This document shows, one piece after another, positions 24,001 through 36,212 of a stretch of DNA of 64,000 nucleotides. The notes beneath the pieces were generated by a model. It saw nothing but the letters and a program-made list of their open reading frames with translations, was not told the origin of the DNA and searched no databases. This stretch comes from Albifimbria verrucaria (lineage: Eukaryota; Ascomycota; Sordariomycetes; Hypocreales; Stachybotryaceae), in the NCBI GenBank assembly GCA_020081605.1, contig JAHREC010000028.1, positions 1 through 64,000 of the forward strand, read 5' to 3'. Each line of letters begins with the position of its first letter. Position 1 is the stretch's first letter. A program made the position numbers and the translations under genes.

Positions 24001-26498
24001 AGGCCAGTGGTGAAATTGTGTCAAGGAAGGTGGTTGCTTCGTGTGGTGCGTGCCTGGCGCTCTTACATCCAAATGGGTGGCCTTGGCCGTTGGGCCAGTC
24101 TGCCTAGCTACCAAAGGTCCGCGGTATACGCGCCTATGATTGTTATTATATGGTCGAGCTTAAGCCTCTTTGAATTCAGGAATCCTCTTTAAGGAATTCT
24201 TTCCCTCGAATCTTATCTAAGCTGCTAGACATATAGTTAGGGCTAGGGATTTAAGGATTACAACCCTGCTTAATCATCCCGACCAATCATGAGTTTAGCT
24301 AATTTAAATGTCTGTAATGAATCAAAGTATACATAGTGAATTACGTATATGTAGTCCGGCTCTTTTATGGTTGGACCAACGCCATACCCAAGTAATCTGT
24401 TATCTTTTTCAGACCATTGAAACCATTCATACCAGCGGTCCTGGATGGATCAATACGCTTGCGAATACAATGGTCCGAGATTACTCTTTCTTCCGGGTTT
24501 CCCACCAGACTCTATGTCGGGCAATAGTGTTATTCACTGTGAAAGGCCATAAAGGAGAGATATGTGATGACATGAGCTTCGGGGTTGAGAAAGTTGTGGC
24601 GAGATAATGACTAAAATTCCCTAGGTCGCCAAAGAAACCGTCCCACAATCTGATTCAGTGATTCAAGGCACTATACCCTGTAGGTTTTGACTGCTGTAAC
24701 TCATCGGAGTATTATGAAGACCTGATTCAGCTATCCCATTGACACTTTTTGGGACCGCATCGGCATCGACTCTTGGCATTTGAGATGAATGAATGAAGCC
24801 GCTCCGGGAGGCGTCCAGAGTGGATGGAATTTACGGGGCCTGCTTGAGAGGGCGCCTGTAATTATTGACACGAACGCACCATCCCGATTCTTAGGCAAGA
24901 TGGAAAGGTGAAATGTTTATAGTGTCCTAGTTTTTTTGCCAGCTTAGTATATGCCTCGATGAACGAAGTTCCCAAAGGTTCTTTCTTCCGCGTTCTTCTC
25001 ACCAGCGACAAAGTTAGCAGCGACAAAGTTAGCACGAACCATCAAACGCTCAGTGCGAGCTGCGCCCTAACGCGTGCGCCACACACACACAGCCACATCA
25101 ATGCAATGACTAATCGACCTCATATCATATCAGGTAAAACAAAATGGACTCCATTGAAAGTCCCAACCTAGTGAAGCAATCTATCCTTCCATTCTTTGAA
25201 CTAGTTTCACTCAGGTACTGGCCACAAAACAAGTCTCTCCAATCTCCTTCTGTTCGCAGTTAAAGGCTTCTGAGCTCTCACTTTATGCGGTCCATGGCTA
25301 TGGACATGAAGAAAGGGCACCCTCTCTTGGCCTGCTTGCACTCCCATGAGATTCTCTTTTTCTGATCGGTGTTTCGGTGTTTTTATTTCTGATCGGCGTT
25401 AATAACCTTCTTTTCAACTTATTGCCTCCTTCATTGCCTGGTCGCCTTGCTCATTGTCCCAGACCCTCGTACTGGAGCCATCTGACCTCCTTATATCTCA
25501 ATCAGGCACTAGATATTAATCATTGGGTTACTTAAGGCAAAGACGATCTGTCAAGTCTGTACCGTGGATATATTATAGAGTTTAAATCTTTTATTTTCTT
25601 CTGCTGTAGATTGCGCTGATCCATACTGGGACGGTATTGTCTAACCCAAGCCCACTGATCTCACCCCTCAGGTCAAGCTATCCTGCACGCTGTCCCACAA
25701 TAGCCACAAGCACGACCTGGAATAACCCAGACCTCTGCACCTTTCAAAGTGCATCTAGGGCATAGTACACCTGGTATTTTCGCGACTGCTCGATCATTAA
25801 GGGTTTTCTTTGAGCGGCAGTGTAAATGCCCGATGATATGCTGAGATATAAGTGTTATTTGCTATCTCTGTGCTGTGATGGTAATGCTACGGAAAGCTCC
25901 AAAAGGATGATTGCTTACAACTATGAATGCCATTCTTCAAAAAGAAATACAGTGTAGTCTTATTAAAGCTTTAATGCTTAAAAAGAAAAGCAAAATACTA
26001 TCTCTGTGATATAGACGCTTGAGGGAATAAAGACGAAGTTAATGCAGATAATGTAATTGCTTTAAGTATAATTTTCTATACCCTGGATAAAGCAATACAT
26101 TCATCTTAAGCGGCTTAAATCAGGTCCTTCATAAGAGGAAATGATGCAGCAACAGTAAAAAGGAGTAACGGGGAGAGAGGGAGTACTGAAAATTTGACTC
26201 TAGGGTGTCAATGTAACTCAATAACTCAGATCCACTGTTGCATGACGGTTTAATGATGCCTATCTCCTTAGGGCCCATAAGCTACAGACTAGGTAGCAAA
26301 TCACCGAATTGACCAATGATAATTGGATAAAAACTAGATACATCGAAGACTATGTAAATTGGCTAATGGTAGATGTATCGGCATTGCCCCGCGTTATGTA
26401 TAGCTACACCATAATGATCATCATCAACGTATAGTTTTGAATTTGCTTTATGTACTGGATATGACTAAGACATTGTGGGGCGGTTACAATTTTGTAGC
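24001..26498. other. Gene-free 2.5 kb
   Basis: I see no supported gene. The sequence after the TRK stop is partly AT-rich (24130-24310). A short direct repeat (GCGACAAAGTTAGCA, about 25005-25035) and a (CA)n run near 25080 are the only visible structures. Confidence 0.5.
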
Positions 26499-27064
26499 TT
26501 ATGGACTCAAGGAGATCCATCTGGAGAATTGGTTGCCCTTATACGGCACGAGAGAAAGCTGCAGTAACATATCTCCATCGCGGACCCATTTGAGGACAGT
26601 CTTGGCATCCGCACCGCTCTGTATATAGCGTAATATCTCCTGGCCTTCTTTAGAGGTCCTGGTTTGGAGAATCTCGAAGATTTGTTGGTATGTTGAGTTT
26701 GAAGATTGTAGCTCCAGGTATCTACGCTTGGCTGCCTGGTGGTGTGACTCGGACGGAGCAGTAGCATAATTACACTTCCTTGCTACCTTTACGCATCCAG
26801 AACAGCTTGGGCGTTGCGCATCACACTGCGTATTTCTCAGATATATAGGCCGTTTGCGAGAAAAGGCGTCCTAATGCTCACCTTAATCTTACGGGAGCGG
26901 CACTGATCACATGCTGCTTTCGTAGAGGTTCTCCTGGGCGGATTGTAAACTGCTACAGGGACTTTTGAGACGGACTGTGGCCGAGGCGCGATTGGTCTAA
27001 GCGAACGTAACTGTGATGAGTCTACAGATGCAGGGCTCTGGTTGGTCTCAGTCGGTCGAGGCAT
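26499..27064 (-). CDS. Small Zn(II)2Cys6 regulator, intact (169 aa)
   Basis: Exon 1 (26882-27064) starts at an ATG and ends at RSRKIK. A 56-base intron at 26826-26881 joins in phase 0 to exon 2 (26499-26825). The zinc cluster is complete: CDQCRSRKIKC, CSGC and a final C in RKCNY. It is followed by RRYLELQ, a helical linker, and a short conserved-looking block (EILRYIQSGADAKTVLKWV, then GDMLLQLSLVP) found after the zinc cluster in many hypocrealean regulators. The protein ends soon after and lacks the usual middle homology domain. It should be a nuclear DNA-binding protein; targets are unknown. It is clearly related in layout to the gene at 36213-36728. Confidence 0.8.
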
Positions 27065-28591
27065 TGCGGGCACGTACAAATGAAAAAGGGAGGTGTTAGC
27101 ATGGTTATGGGCGTCTTTTAATATTTTTCCTTAAGCTATTAACTTACAGACAATGCGTAATTGAAAATGCTCGATGATAGTGAAATGACGTGGTAGGTAA
27201 ACCCTCGCGCTTTTCATTGGTGGGTGTGAGCTCCGGCGATTGTGATTAGTTCAATGGCTGTTGTTCAATTATTTCCCTGCATGATGGTGAAATAACGAGA
27301 TGTGTAAGCAATCGCATTTTACTAACCAAGGGGGAATCCGGCGATGGTGATTGGCGCAATGGTTGCAAGTATCTTGCATTGGTACAAGAAATTTGACGAC
27401 AGAATAATAGAATGCAATGGGCTGCGCAAATGAATAAGTTCATTATGACCTGGCTCTGATACAATGTCTCAGAGCGATTGATCATCTGCCAACGCCACGA
27501 ACGCTAGGCCCATCCCTTCAGTGGCTAAAAATGCCATCAGCCTAATCATCTCACCGACAACTCGAGTCGGGAGAGAAAACGCCGCAAGCCCAAATGCCGC
27601 AAGCCCAACCGATGATGTGCACAGGCACACAACTAACAACAAGGGGAAAATGCGGCTGCATTAGGTAAAAGTGTTTAATCCATGACTCTGGTTGTACCTA
27701 CCATGCCTTCTCACCCATTCAGCATAACAAGCAAGTTCTACTCTGAAAAATCCATCCGGTTTCGCTCCCTAATCTCATTGAATAGGTCGGGTATTATTTG
27801 AGATATCCCATTCGCTACTTTGAGCTGAATAGAACCTTCGACTTAAAAATTAGTCCAGTAGATGAAGTTAAAAGCAAATATTCGATAACTAGACCAAGAC
27901 AATTACTAGGTAGTCCGAACATCAGCCTCGAAGTGAGCCTAACTTGCTCATTGTTTTATGTAGAATGTTCTGTTTGAACCCCATAACCTACCATCTCCTC
28001 TATAAACAACACAACACCATGACAAGCCCTACCGTTTCCAAACATTACGTACAGCGTGGTGAGAAGCTACGGTATACTACAACTCACATGTGATGATGAA
28101 CCCGTCTAAACTATTGGCAAAGTCGCAAAATGCAACTTCAGCCGGCCCTCGTTGGGCATTAAGTGGTTATTTGGATGTGAGCTATGCCCCACCTTCCATA
28201 GGTATTCTAGAGATAAATTGTGATAAGTCAAAAGAAGCTTGAAAATAAGGGTGTCGTCCCAGTACCGTGGTATCTAGAAGGCAATTTGTGATTGGCCATG
28301 TGCCGGAGTTTTTGGTCCGAGTGAAAACGGATCAGCATCCAGCTAAAATGCAGCCTAGCAATTGGCCAAAAGGTTTACTAAGAACTTCTCATCGATCTAA
28401 GGGCATGTTTATAACAGAATGGTCCCCGTGGAACTGGGCTTACCAAGCACTGAACAGAGTAATTGTACCGACTACTTCACTCAGCAAGCTGCTTACCGAT
28501 TTAATACTCGTCATTCATTGAACTTTGTCAATCTGGTGGTTTGACCTATGCTTTCTCTGGAGAGTCCTATCAGTTCAACATCGCCTCTACA
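27065..28591. other. No supported gene
   Basis: About 1.5 kb with only short frames (such as 27246-27485 minus and 28267-28521 plus) that have no domain. The 27065-27300 part is the promoter side of the small Zn2Cys6 gene. Confidence 0.45.
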
Positions 28592-28849
28592 ATGGTTGCC
28601 CAAATGCAACCTATTCGTGCCCTTATTCAGCCACGTTTATGGGTAATGGCTAATATACGTGCCTCGGCATCAATCTTCAAGGTAGGTTACCCTCTTCGTT
28701 TTCGTTGCTCCCAAAGGACTAGCGCTCATCTAAACTTGAGAATAATACAGATGCCAGGCATCAGGTGCCCGACTTGTTTCCAGTCCGGTGACGAGGTTTG
28801 GGTCATTCCTGGTCGAGCCTGTGGGTATTGTGGTACACCATGTGGTTGA
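28592..28849 (+). CDS. Candidate small cysteine-rich protein, two exons
   Basis: ATG 28592, exon 1 to 28681, a 69-base intron 28682-28750 (GTAGGT donor, AATACAG acceptor) and exon 2 to 28849 give a 62-residue product in phase. All five cysteines are in the second exon (CPTC, then ACGYCGTPC). The N-terminus is moderately hydrophobic but is not a clear signal peptide. I recognise no family. It could be a small secreted-type or zinc-binding protein, or a chance assembly of short frames. Confidence 0.3.
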   Translation: MVAQMQPIRALIQPRLWVMANIRASASIFKVGYPLRFRCSQRTSAHLNLRIIQMPGIRCPTCFQSGDEVWVIPGRACGYCGTPCG

Positions 28850-29222
28850 CGAACAGAATGCTCCGTGCCGTGGCCCCCTGTAATTCGATAATCACTCAGG
28901 AGGATGCGGAGGTCTTAGAGACACCATTACCGGAATGAGGATATGATGACTGCATAATTACCATAAAACAGCGTCATCGCAACATTTCGATATAATCATT
29001 AATCCTTAGAATAATATGAGCATGTTTCAAACTTTCAAGCCAGCATCTTAACTATTCCAAAATCGAGCTGGTTTCTCCATCTGCTTCCTAACTCTTAACT
29101 CCTTCTTCTCCTCTTTTCCTTACTTTTATTTCTTTCTTTCTCTTTGCTTTCCTTTTGTTCCCTGTCAACTCAAACGTATTAGGGTCAAAACGGGTCAACA
29201 AGAAAAAGATTCCCTACAATCA
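28850..29222. promoter_or_regulatory. CT-rich tract, promoter-like
   Basis: Bases about 29065-29160 are strongly pyrimidine-rich (TTTC/CTTT runs), which in filamentous fungi commonly lies just upstream of transcription starts. An ATG follows at 29223. No other content. Confidence 0.35.
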
Positions 29223-29495
29223 ATGGCTCACCGATTGCAGAACAAAGCAACCGTCGACAACCCCTCGGTGGAAGGCAACAGTGCCGATCATGGTGATATT
29301 TCGAACCGACAACCTCATGAACTGCTCACAGCAATATATTCACTATACATCGAATTTTGCTCCTGTCAATGGCCACGGATGTCTGACAGTCACATCGTAG
29401 TCAGGCTGACCATGTGTTACCTAGAATATTATCGTATCTGTACTTGTATATATCGACATTTGGGGAGTTATGTGAATATGTCAGATTTGGTGTGA
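29223..29495 (+). CDS. Hypothetical 90-residue protein after a CT-rich tract
   Basis: An ATG-initiated 90-codon frame follows the CT-rich tract at the spacing of a fungal 5' leader. I recognise no family. It runs towards the end of the bZIP relic on the other strand and may be chance. Confidence 0.25.
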   Translation: MAHRLQNKATVDNPSVEGNSADHGDISNRQPHELLTAIYSLYIEFCSCQWPRMSDSHIVVRLTMCYLEYYRICTCIYRHLGSYVNMSDLV

Positions 29496-29558
29496 TGGTG
29501 GTGTTGTCGGGCAACTCGTCCGACCGCCTGTTGGAGCTGAGTTCGGTCATAGGATCGC

Positions 29559-30440
29559 CTAAGGGGTTATGGTCATCGAGGGGAGTGCTTCAGCATCCAG
29601 ACCACTCGTTCGTCTTGTTCGATTATCCAGATTATTAGGAGTTGCGTCGCCACATGGATACATCGCTAAGGGCGACGCATTGAACTGATCCATGGAGAGT
29701 CTCGCTTCGTTGGTAATATACTCTTGTATGAGGGTACAGTTACAGTTGGTATGGCGAAGCAGCTCAGTCTTAAGCAGGTAAATTTCGGTGGATAGGGATT
29801 TGTAGCGGGTGTATAAGTATTGGTTTTGGTCCTCAAGGGCCTGTTCGCGTGAGGCAAGAGCAGACGCTTCCTCGCGCTTCCGCACACGGCACTTCTTGGC
29901 AGCGATGCGGTTACGTTCTAGTGCCCTGCGGTGTAGAATGCCCCGGGGAAACCATCGTCATTAACATTATTGTAGTCACTGTTGCGGTCATGGGAACTGT
30001 CAAGTCGTTTGCGTGTTCTGGAGTTGCGGAAACTGTCAGGAGCTTCCTTAGGTTTGCGATCACGCCCCATAAGCTTAGCCTTGGGAATGTGATTGAAGCC
30101 GGAAGGAGAGGTCTTGTAGAGTCTGCAGGGTACAGTGTCGGGGTAAGAGTTGCTTTCACTGGGCGGTCGATGGTCGTGCACGCAAATTATGGCGATCGGA
30201 ACTCAGGGCGTGTGACTGGACGGGTTGTTACAGTTGCTATGGGTAGTATATCAAGAAATGAAGCGCAATGCGGACCGAAGAGTGAGCTAAATTTCACCCC
30301 GCAACATTGTAGTTGGATGTTGGTCGCGAAATATTGCACTTGGGATGATCCATTATTGCTGCCTCAAACTCACCCTTACGGTTTTATGCCTCAGGCACCC
30401 AAGCATCCACTGTATGCTCCTCATACACCTTACTAAGCCC
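29559..30440 (-). pseudogene. ATF/CREB-type bZIP factor relic (copy 2)
   Basis: On the minus strand, RRALERNRIAAKKCRVRKR is a perfect bZIP basic region (N-x7-R). It leads into a zipper (ALEDQNQYL, YLLKTELLRH) and the HTNCNC block typical of Atf1-like factors. Upstream in another frame is a basic linker (KEAPDSFRNSRTRKRLDS), then a Gln-rich segment (about 30200-30330) in which TAG, TAA and TGA occur where CAG, CAA and CGA would be expected. The join between linker and basic region needs a one-base change at the CCCCGGGG run (29941-29948). ATF/CREB bZIPs regulate stress and development. As read, it is broken. Confidence 0.7.
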
Positions 30441-32706
30441 ATCCGCTGCCACTCTGCTGTCCTTCAATTGCACGCGGGTCATCCCTAACATGTCCATTTA
30501 TGCAGTGTCAGGCATCTTCCCATCGCCTTTCAGCTTCGCATATGTCAGAATAAGGAATATTAGCCCAAATGTATAAAACTTGCCCGAGATATCCCCGGAC
30601 AACGTCTCTACGAGTGTGATGGCGTCGACATCGAGGCCACCGACGTTTCTGCCGACGTCAACTTCCACAAAACTGTCGTTGCTGCGTGCCGGCAATTTAT
30701 TGGTCAAAGCTTCGATCGACTGGGCTCCAAAGTTGTTAGCCACGATGTCCTCATCGCCGTGGTATGTGGTGTTTAACACCATCCCATATCGGTCGGTGGT
30801 TTGGGCTTTGACACACACCCTTGATCAGGACGGTCTGCGCCTTGAAGTCGAGCGCCTAATAAGGCAATTCCAAGAAGTCAGTGTCGATCATTCTGGCACG
30901 TATTCCGGATGGCTGGTGGAAAGTTTGCAGCCCATTCTCGATAACCCTGCCCAGCCTATGTCGGTTTATTCTTTTCAGCGTGGGAAAGACACCGTCAGTG
31001 GTAAAAATGGGCATGATACCAGGGTGGCCTAATTAGGCTTGCTAGTACGCAAAGATTTTGGAATCATCTGATATGCGGCTATACATCTACTATCTCGGCA
31101 CCCGATTACAACACAACCTTTTCCAGGCTCCACATTGTGAATTAAATGCCCAAGGTAGTGGAGAAACTGATTTGGTAATGAACCCTTGGTATTCAAGAAC
31201 GGCGTCCAGACTATGCTCTGGAAGAACGGGTGAATATAATCGCCCTAGAAAGTGGGCCGTATGAAATATCTGTGTGCTGATCTCAATTTTGGTGGAGAGA
31301 TGTAACTAATGAGAACCTACCGCCATGAACCTGCTGAGAGGGTCCTCCGTCCTGAGAGCGGGTCCAGAATGACTATGAAAGGCGCTGATATGTGTGCGTG
31401 GGCGAGATGAGTTGCTTCCTGAACAGGCCGGCGTCAACCATTCTGGCCAGTTCTTGAGCATATAATGCTCCTCAAACGCTCGAACACAAAAAGAGGCAGA
31501 AGAAGCTATATCGGCCAGAAATCAAGCCCATTGACCGAGGCCAAGAAAATATGAAACACTGAAACGCCTTTTGGCATTGCTGATGCTAATCTCAACATCA
31601 AATCACAATCTACAAGTACTTTGAAGTTAGTGACACACTTGTAGTCGCGAATTAAGGAAGCAGCGAGGTTCGCTCCGCGGCATAATCCGCGTGATATTGT
31701 ATTTGAATCTGCTGTCTACCATGAGGGGTATGGAAGGGTTTACCTCAATGGGGTACGCCAGTGTCAATAGAATACAGGGTCTTGTGGATACACTTTGGAT
31801 CCCCTTCACTCAGCTGGCTTAAATGATATTAATATCAAGCCGTAACACGGCCTCAACTTCGCTGATAGCAACCGCGTCATTTCACTATGGAGTTTTAATT
31901 CGCCCAGTCCTGGGTATATTCTGCTGTGGCATATGCTGATGGTTCAGTTCTCCATATACTTCATATTCAAAATCAACAGAGGGTGCAACCTAATATGTCA
32001 TCGAATCAGGGCAGTCTTATCAAGGGTCTCTTGACCATCTGGGCATGCTTGATAGGTGTTCATTTGGAGTCAGCCTACCGTAACCGTGTAGTATTCTGTT
32101 TACCAAACAGACAACTAACTCGTCTCATACAGTATACCTTCAATGCGCAATCACATGCTTAGCAATGGCAGAATACTGCTCAACCCTGTCCCATACCAAG
32201 TTCGAGCGAGGCAACGACCCATACATCTTTCATTGGGTATTATCCTTTTATGAATGCAAACCTCCATGGTACTCTGCCATACGAGGGTCACGCTATAACA
32301 ATGCTTCCGAACGCCATCCCGTCCTCGGAAATGCTCGATGTAGCAGCAGACTCGTCTTATTCTTTCTCAACCATATTTGACCCGCCGGTAAGCCCGATAG
32401 TGCCTTACGTATCTGCGTATACGAGATACGAGAGCAGATGGCCATCGAACCGAGTCCTGTGCCTCAAGTGTAGAAGAGAGAGCTGCACAGGAGGATTTAA
32501 TGGACAAGAAGAAGAGCAATATCGATGCTGCAATACAGGAGATGAGTCTAAGGGTCTCTAGTCTTTTGCTAAAAAGAGATTTTATTATTCCGTGGTCATA
32601 CACAAATTGCTGGGCCGTCAGAGTCCCTAGTTATCTTGTTTCCTATCAGCCCGAGCTCTAACTCGTTGACGGCTATGCTTTGTTGTGCCGTTGTGACTGC
32701 GTGTCT
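30441..32706. other. Coding-like fragments, nothing assignable
   Basis: Frames at 30498-30818 (minus), 30580-31032 (plus) and 32250-32640 (plus) look partly protein-like. For example, EERAAQEDLMDKKKSN follows EIREQMAIEPSPVP with a one-base frame change at about 32479. No domain is recognisable. These are probably decayed genes. The rest shows nothing. Confidence 0.35.
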
Positions 32707-33436
32707 TTAATCACTTGTTGCACACATAATGGACCAAGTGTGCTTGATCCATTTTTTCATCACTGTCCTTTTGCTTCCTCCATTGCATGGCGGTTTAGTT
32801 GTCTGGGATAAGTGCTGGTTCGTGTTGCGTCGGGGTCTGGCATATGCCAAACCACAGACACTGCACAATGTGTAGGGATCATTAGGGCCGCCCCGCCACT
32901 TAGGCGTCTCTGTGGTAAAGCACTGATGATATGCTGACCACTTTTGTAATATTGTCAGTGGATATAAAATGATTTGAGCGTTATGCACATCATGCGGTCT
33001 AAGTGGTAGTTTGTTGAAATGGTCGGCGCTATGCGATACCTTCATGTCGCTGGCTTGAATGAGGTGGAAACCTTCATCAGGTGGAGGCGATGATGATATC
33101 GTCAAGACAAGGTCCTGCCTTTGAGCCGTTACATTCGTTTTGGAGTTGCCCTGCGTGATCAAGCCCGGGTCGTGAACAAAGGAGCTTTGTGTTCGTTGTC
33201 ACGGCGGCATCGTTTGACCAATAGCCCTCATACCGATTCGCAATAGCCAACTTTATGCTACGAACTTTTATATGTGGGCGCAGCCACGACAACAATGTAG
33301 CGCTTTGTTTGTGAGGCACGTCAATTAGAAATATACTCGGTCCGCATAGCCCTGCGTCAAACGTCCAAATGTGGAAATATAAACTAACCAACGACAATAG
33401 TACTTCACCGCCAAGCATAGAAGCCCTAAACGCCAT
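32707..33436 (-). pseudogene. GATA-type zinc finger protein relic
   Basis: The minus-strand frame at 32707-33162 contains a GATA finger: TPKWRGGPNDPYTLCSVCGL, preceded by QC, then Arg-rich ARPRR. The first zinc cysteine is Tyr (YHQC where CxxC is expected; TGT to TAT), so zinc binding should be lost. A second frame upstream (33077-33436) encodes a protein-like segment (WLRPHIKVRSIKLAI, RYEGYWSNDAAV) that may be the N-terminal part, separated by a frame change near 33150. GATA factors control nitrogen, light or siderophore responses in fungi. The exact subfamily cannot be set from one finger. Confidence 0.5.
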
Positions 33437-33603
33437 TTATCTCGCATTTGATCCTACGTGAGTTGTCCGCGCACCTTCTGAACAGCACCCTCCACAATAA
33501 GAAGAGTATACATTAATACACCTAACTAAACACCCCGGTGCTACTGTATGGTGTTTTATCATCATTAAGTATTCATACCTATACCTTGTCAGTAATAGCC
33601 AAT

Positions 33604-35760
33604 ATGGAATCAATCAACCAAAAGCGTGCGGGGACAACACGCAGACGATACTCAACTCAAAGCAGCGCCATGGCATGCAACACCGACAACCTTCATATAG
33701 GCGCTATCTGCGAAGATTGTGCGCTAATATTCCAAGGTCAACAAAAGGTTGGTATCCATGAGGAACGTGAATTCATGCCTACTATCAGCACGACCTAACC
33801 TGAGAAATGCCGTATCTGCTTAATTACATGGTCACGCCACAGCTGGCACATAGAGGAGGCTAGTTCCCACGGAAGGACACTTGGACCACCAAAGCTGAGT
33901 TATATCATCCTTCGCAGCCTTTTATCACTCAAGAAAGGCGTTAATGCCAAGGCAATAGAGCTAAGACTAAATCCTTGTCATGGTGATAGTGACACCTTGT
34001 GGATTCTGCTCCCTACGTTGCTACTGGAATGTACGTGTCTAGCATGGAAAAACTTGTTTAGGTAACCAACACTCTTTAGCTGATCATGATCCGCAAGCTG
34101 TGGAAGTCTTGTCATCTAACATGAGCTCGGAGGGTTCGTTCGAGTTCATGAAATCCAAGTTGGAGGTGTGCCTTGACAGCCACCAAGCATGTCATGCAAG
34201 AACAAAAAACGGTTACCATTATTGGCGCCCTACTCGGCTGCTTAGAATCGATGACATAGCAGGAATGATATACCTCCATGATGGTACGGACATGGAAAGG
34301 AAATCTTACGCAACCGTGAGTTATTAATGGGGACTCGAAACCAACCAAGCCCACAGCCAAAGCCGGGTACTCCGTGAGGACCGGTATTCCCATCGAAAAT
34401 CTTCCTAAGACCTTCATAGCGCCATCGGTATTGCGAGGCGGCTATCTATACAGCACATATGGATTGACTCGTTATGTACCTTTCAAACCCAAACGACTGG
34501 CTTGGCGAAGCAACCACCATGCGCGATGTTTATTCCCACAGCCTTTTCAGCAACTGGAGCATTAAACATTTTAGTTGCACTGTTTTTTTTGAAAGGTACA
34601 GCTTTGCTGAGTGTGCGTACAATATCCACACAACTTGGGATTTGAAATTAGGAGAAGATGGAGCTCATCCCAATGGGATGTACCGGGCATTCCCCGCGTA
34701 TCATTGGACGAATAATGTGGAATAGGGTTTGCTGAACAAAAGAGCTTGGGTAATGCAGGAGAGGTTTCTATCTCTCAGAGTTTTGCACTTCTCGGCGTCC
34801 CAAAACTTTTTGGAAGTGTCCGGAAAACACTAGTGCAGAGCTTTTTGCTGACGGCACGCATCCTACAACACAGCCACCTTGGTTCAACAATAGTCAAAAT
34901 CCACTGAAGAATGCCGCGCTTCGGCCTCAACGGGGTGACAACTGGAATGACGAAATTTATGAGGATGGAAACCTTTTGTCAAGTCGTTTACCAGGTGCAA
35001 CCTTACTAAAGAGAGCGACAGACTCATCGCCGTACACGGTATTCAAGATTTTTAACGAGGCTTACAGGCAACAGATTTAGCTATGGGCTATCTAGTAACA
35101 GTTTGCTACAAGAATTATGTTGGACTCGACATATAGGTTGTGCGCAGCTTGCAAAATATCGTCTGATGAGGTGGCGTGCTCCGTCGTGGGAGCTGGGCTG
35201 GGAGCAATGTGCATGTGCACCCAGGCCACCTCCGGTATCATAAGCGTTGCCCCGACTTCAAATGTCTTTTCGAATATGAACGATTTGGGAGCAAAAAACG
35301 CAGTCTTGAGGATTTGCAGGTTCCGCTCATACTACGAGGAAATTTTTTCCAACCGACTTCGATCTTACGAACAGATGGAACTGATTACGGAGATACTTTA
35401 CAAGTCTCTACCGAAATATCCAGTACTACGAGCTTGACTACGGATTTTGATGTTGTAATGGACGATGAAAGTTCCCATTTTGACCAAAAGGAAAAGCTCG
35501 CTTACTTGGCCATGTGGTCGTTGCTAGTGTATATCGAACTTCGACTCGCCCCTGTCAAAAGCATACCCCGTTGCTTAGGTGGACTTGTTTTGGAATTTCA
35601 TGATGTGAATCAGAAGCATTATAGACGAGTCGGAGTATACGATGTGACAAAGCCTTTACTACTTCTACAAGACAAAACGAGTCGGATATATCTATTATCT
35701 CGATTATATAGTGCTTTCTATTGGTTTCTCATTATTTTACTGGAGATGGGGAGCTTTTAG
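33604..35760 (+). pseudogene. HET-domain (heterokaryon incompatibility) gene relic
   Basis: From ATG 33604 a series of fragments in changing frames spells a full-length HET protein in order: ICEDCALIFQG; CLDSHQACH; YATVSY then a stop then WG (34319-34330); GIPIENLPKTF; HIWIDSLC; DWLGEATTMRDVYS; LNKRAWVMQERFLS (34735-34780); FWKCPEN; and MRWRAPSWSWAGS (about 35165-35205), the C-terminal HET signature. HET proteins trigger programmed cell death when genetically different hyphae fuse. At least four frame changes and an in-frame TAA inside the SYxWG motif make this a relic. Confidence 0.75.
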
Positions 35761-36212
35761 GACCCTTGAAATCTCACCGCCCTTCAGAGCTTACTGTTCG
35801 TTCTTCTAATAGTGCCGTTTAGTAGAGGTGAGGGCGTTATCAAGAATCCAAGGTAACTAGACGGAAAGATAGTCATGTCACATGTAGGCTTCTAGCGAGT
35901 GGTCAAAGCTTCGGTCTAGTAGTGACGACAGTGAAATTATCATACAAAGTACACCAAGTGTGTTGGTTTGCCTCCGATGTCCTGGCTTCGAAGATATTTG
36001 CCGAATAGACAGGGGAAGTGGTTGGTTGGACTCTTGCCAGTTTGATTGATCAGATGGACATTGCGCGGCTACCGGGTTAATTATGATCCGAACAGGCTAA
36101 GGCGATGTTATTGGCGCATTTATCCGGCACACCCTCGGCATAGCCAGAAACCCTTCTTGTTCATGAACCTGGTTGACGCGCTGTGTCTTGCCACTCATGA
36201 GAGCCAACAAAG
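35761..36212. other. Intergenic; promoter side of small Zn2Cys6 gene
   Basis: No gene is seen in these 450 bases. Confidence 0.4.

Noticed and set aside
30498..31032. Long overlapping frames on both strands as two genes
   Set aside because: Neither strand shows a domain or splice pattern, and the overlapping openness is expected by chance for this composition. Left as coding-like only.
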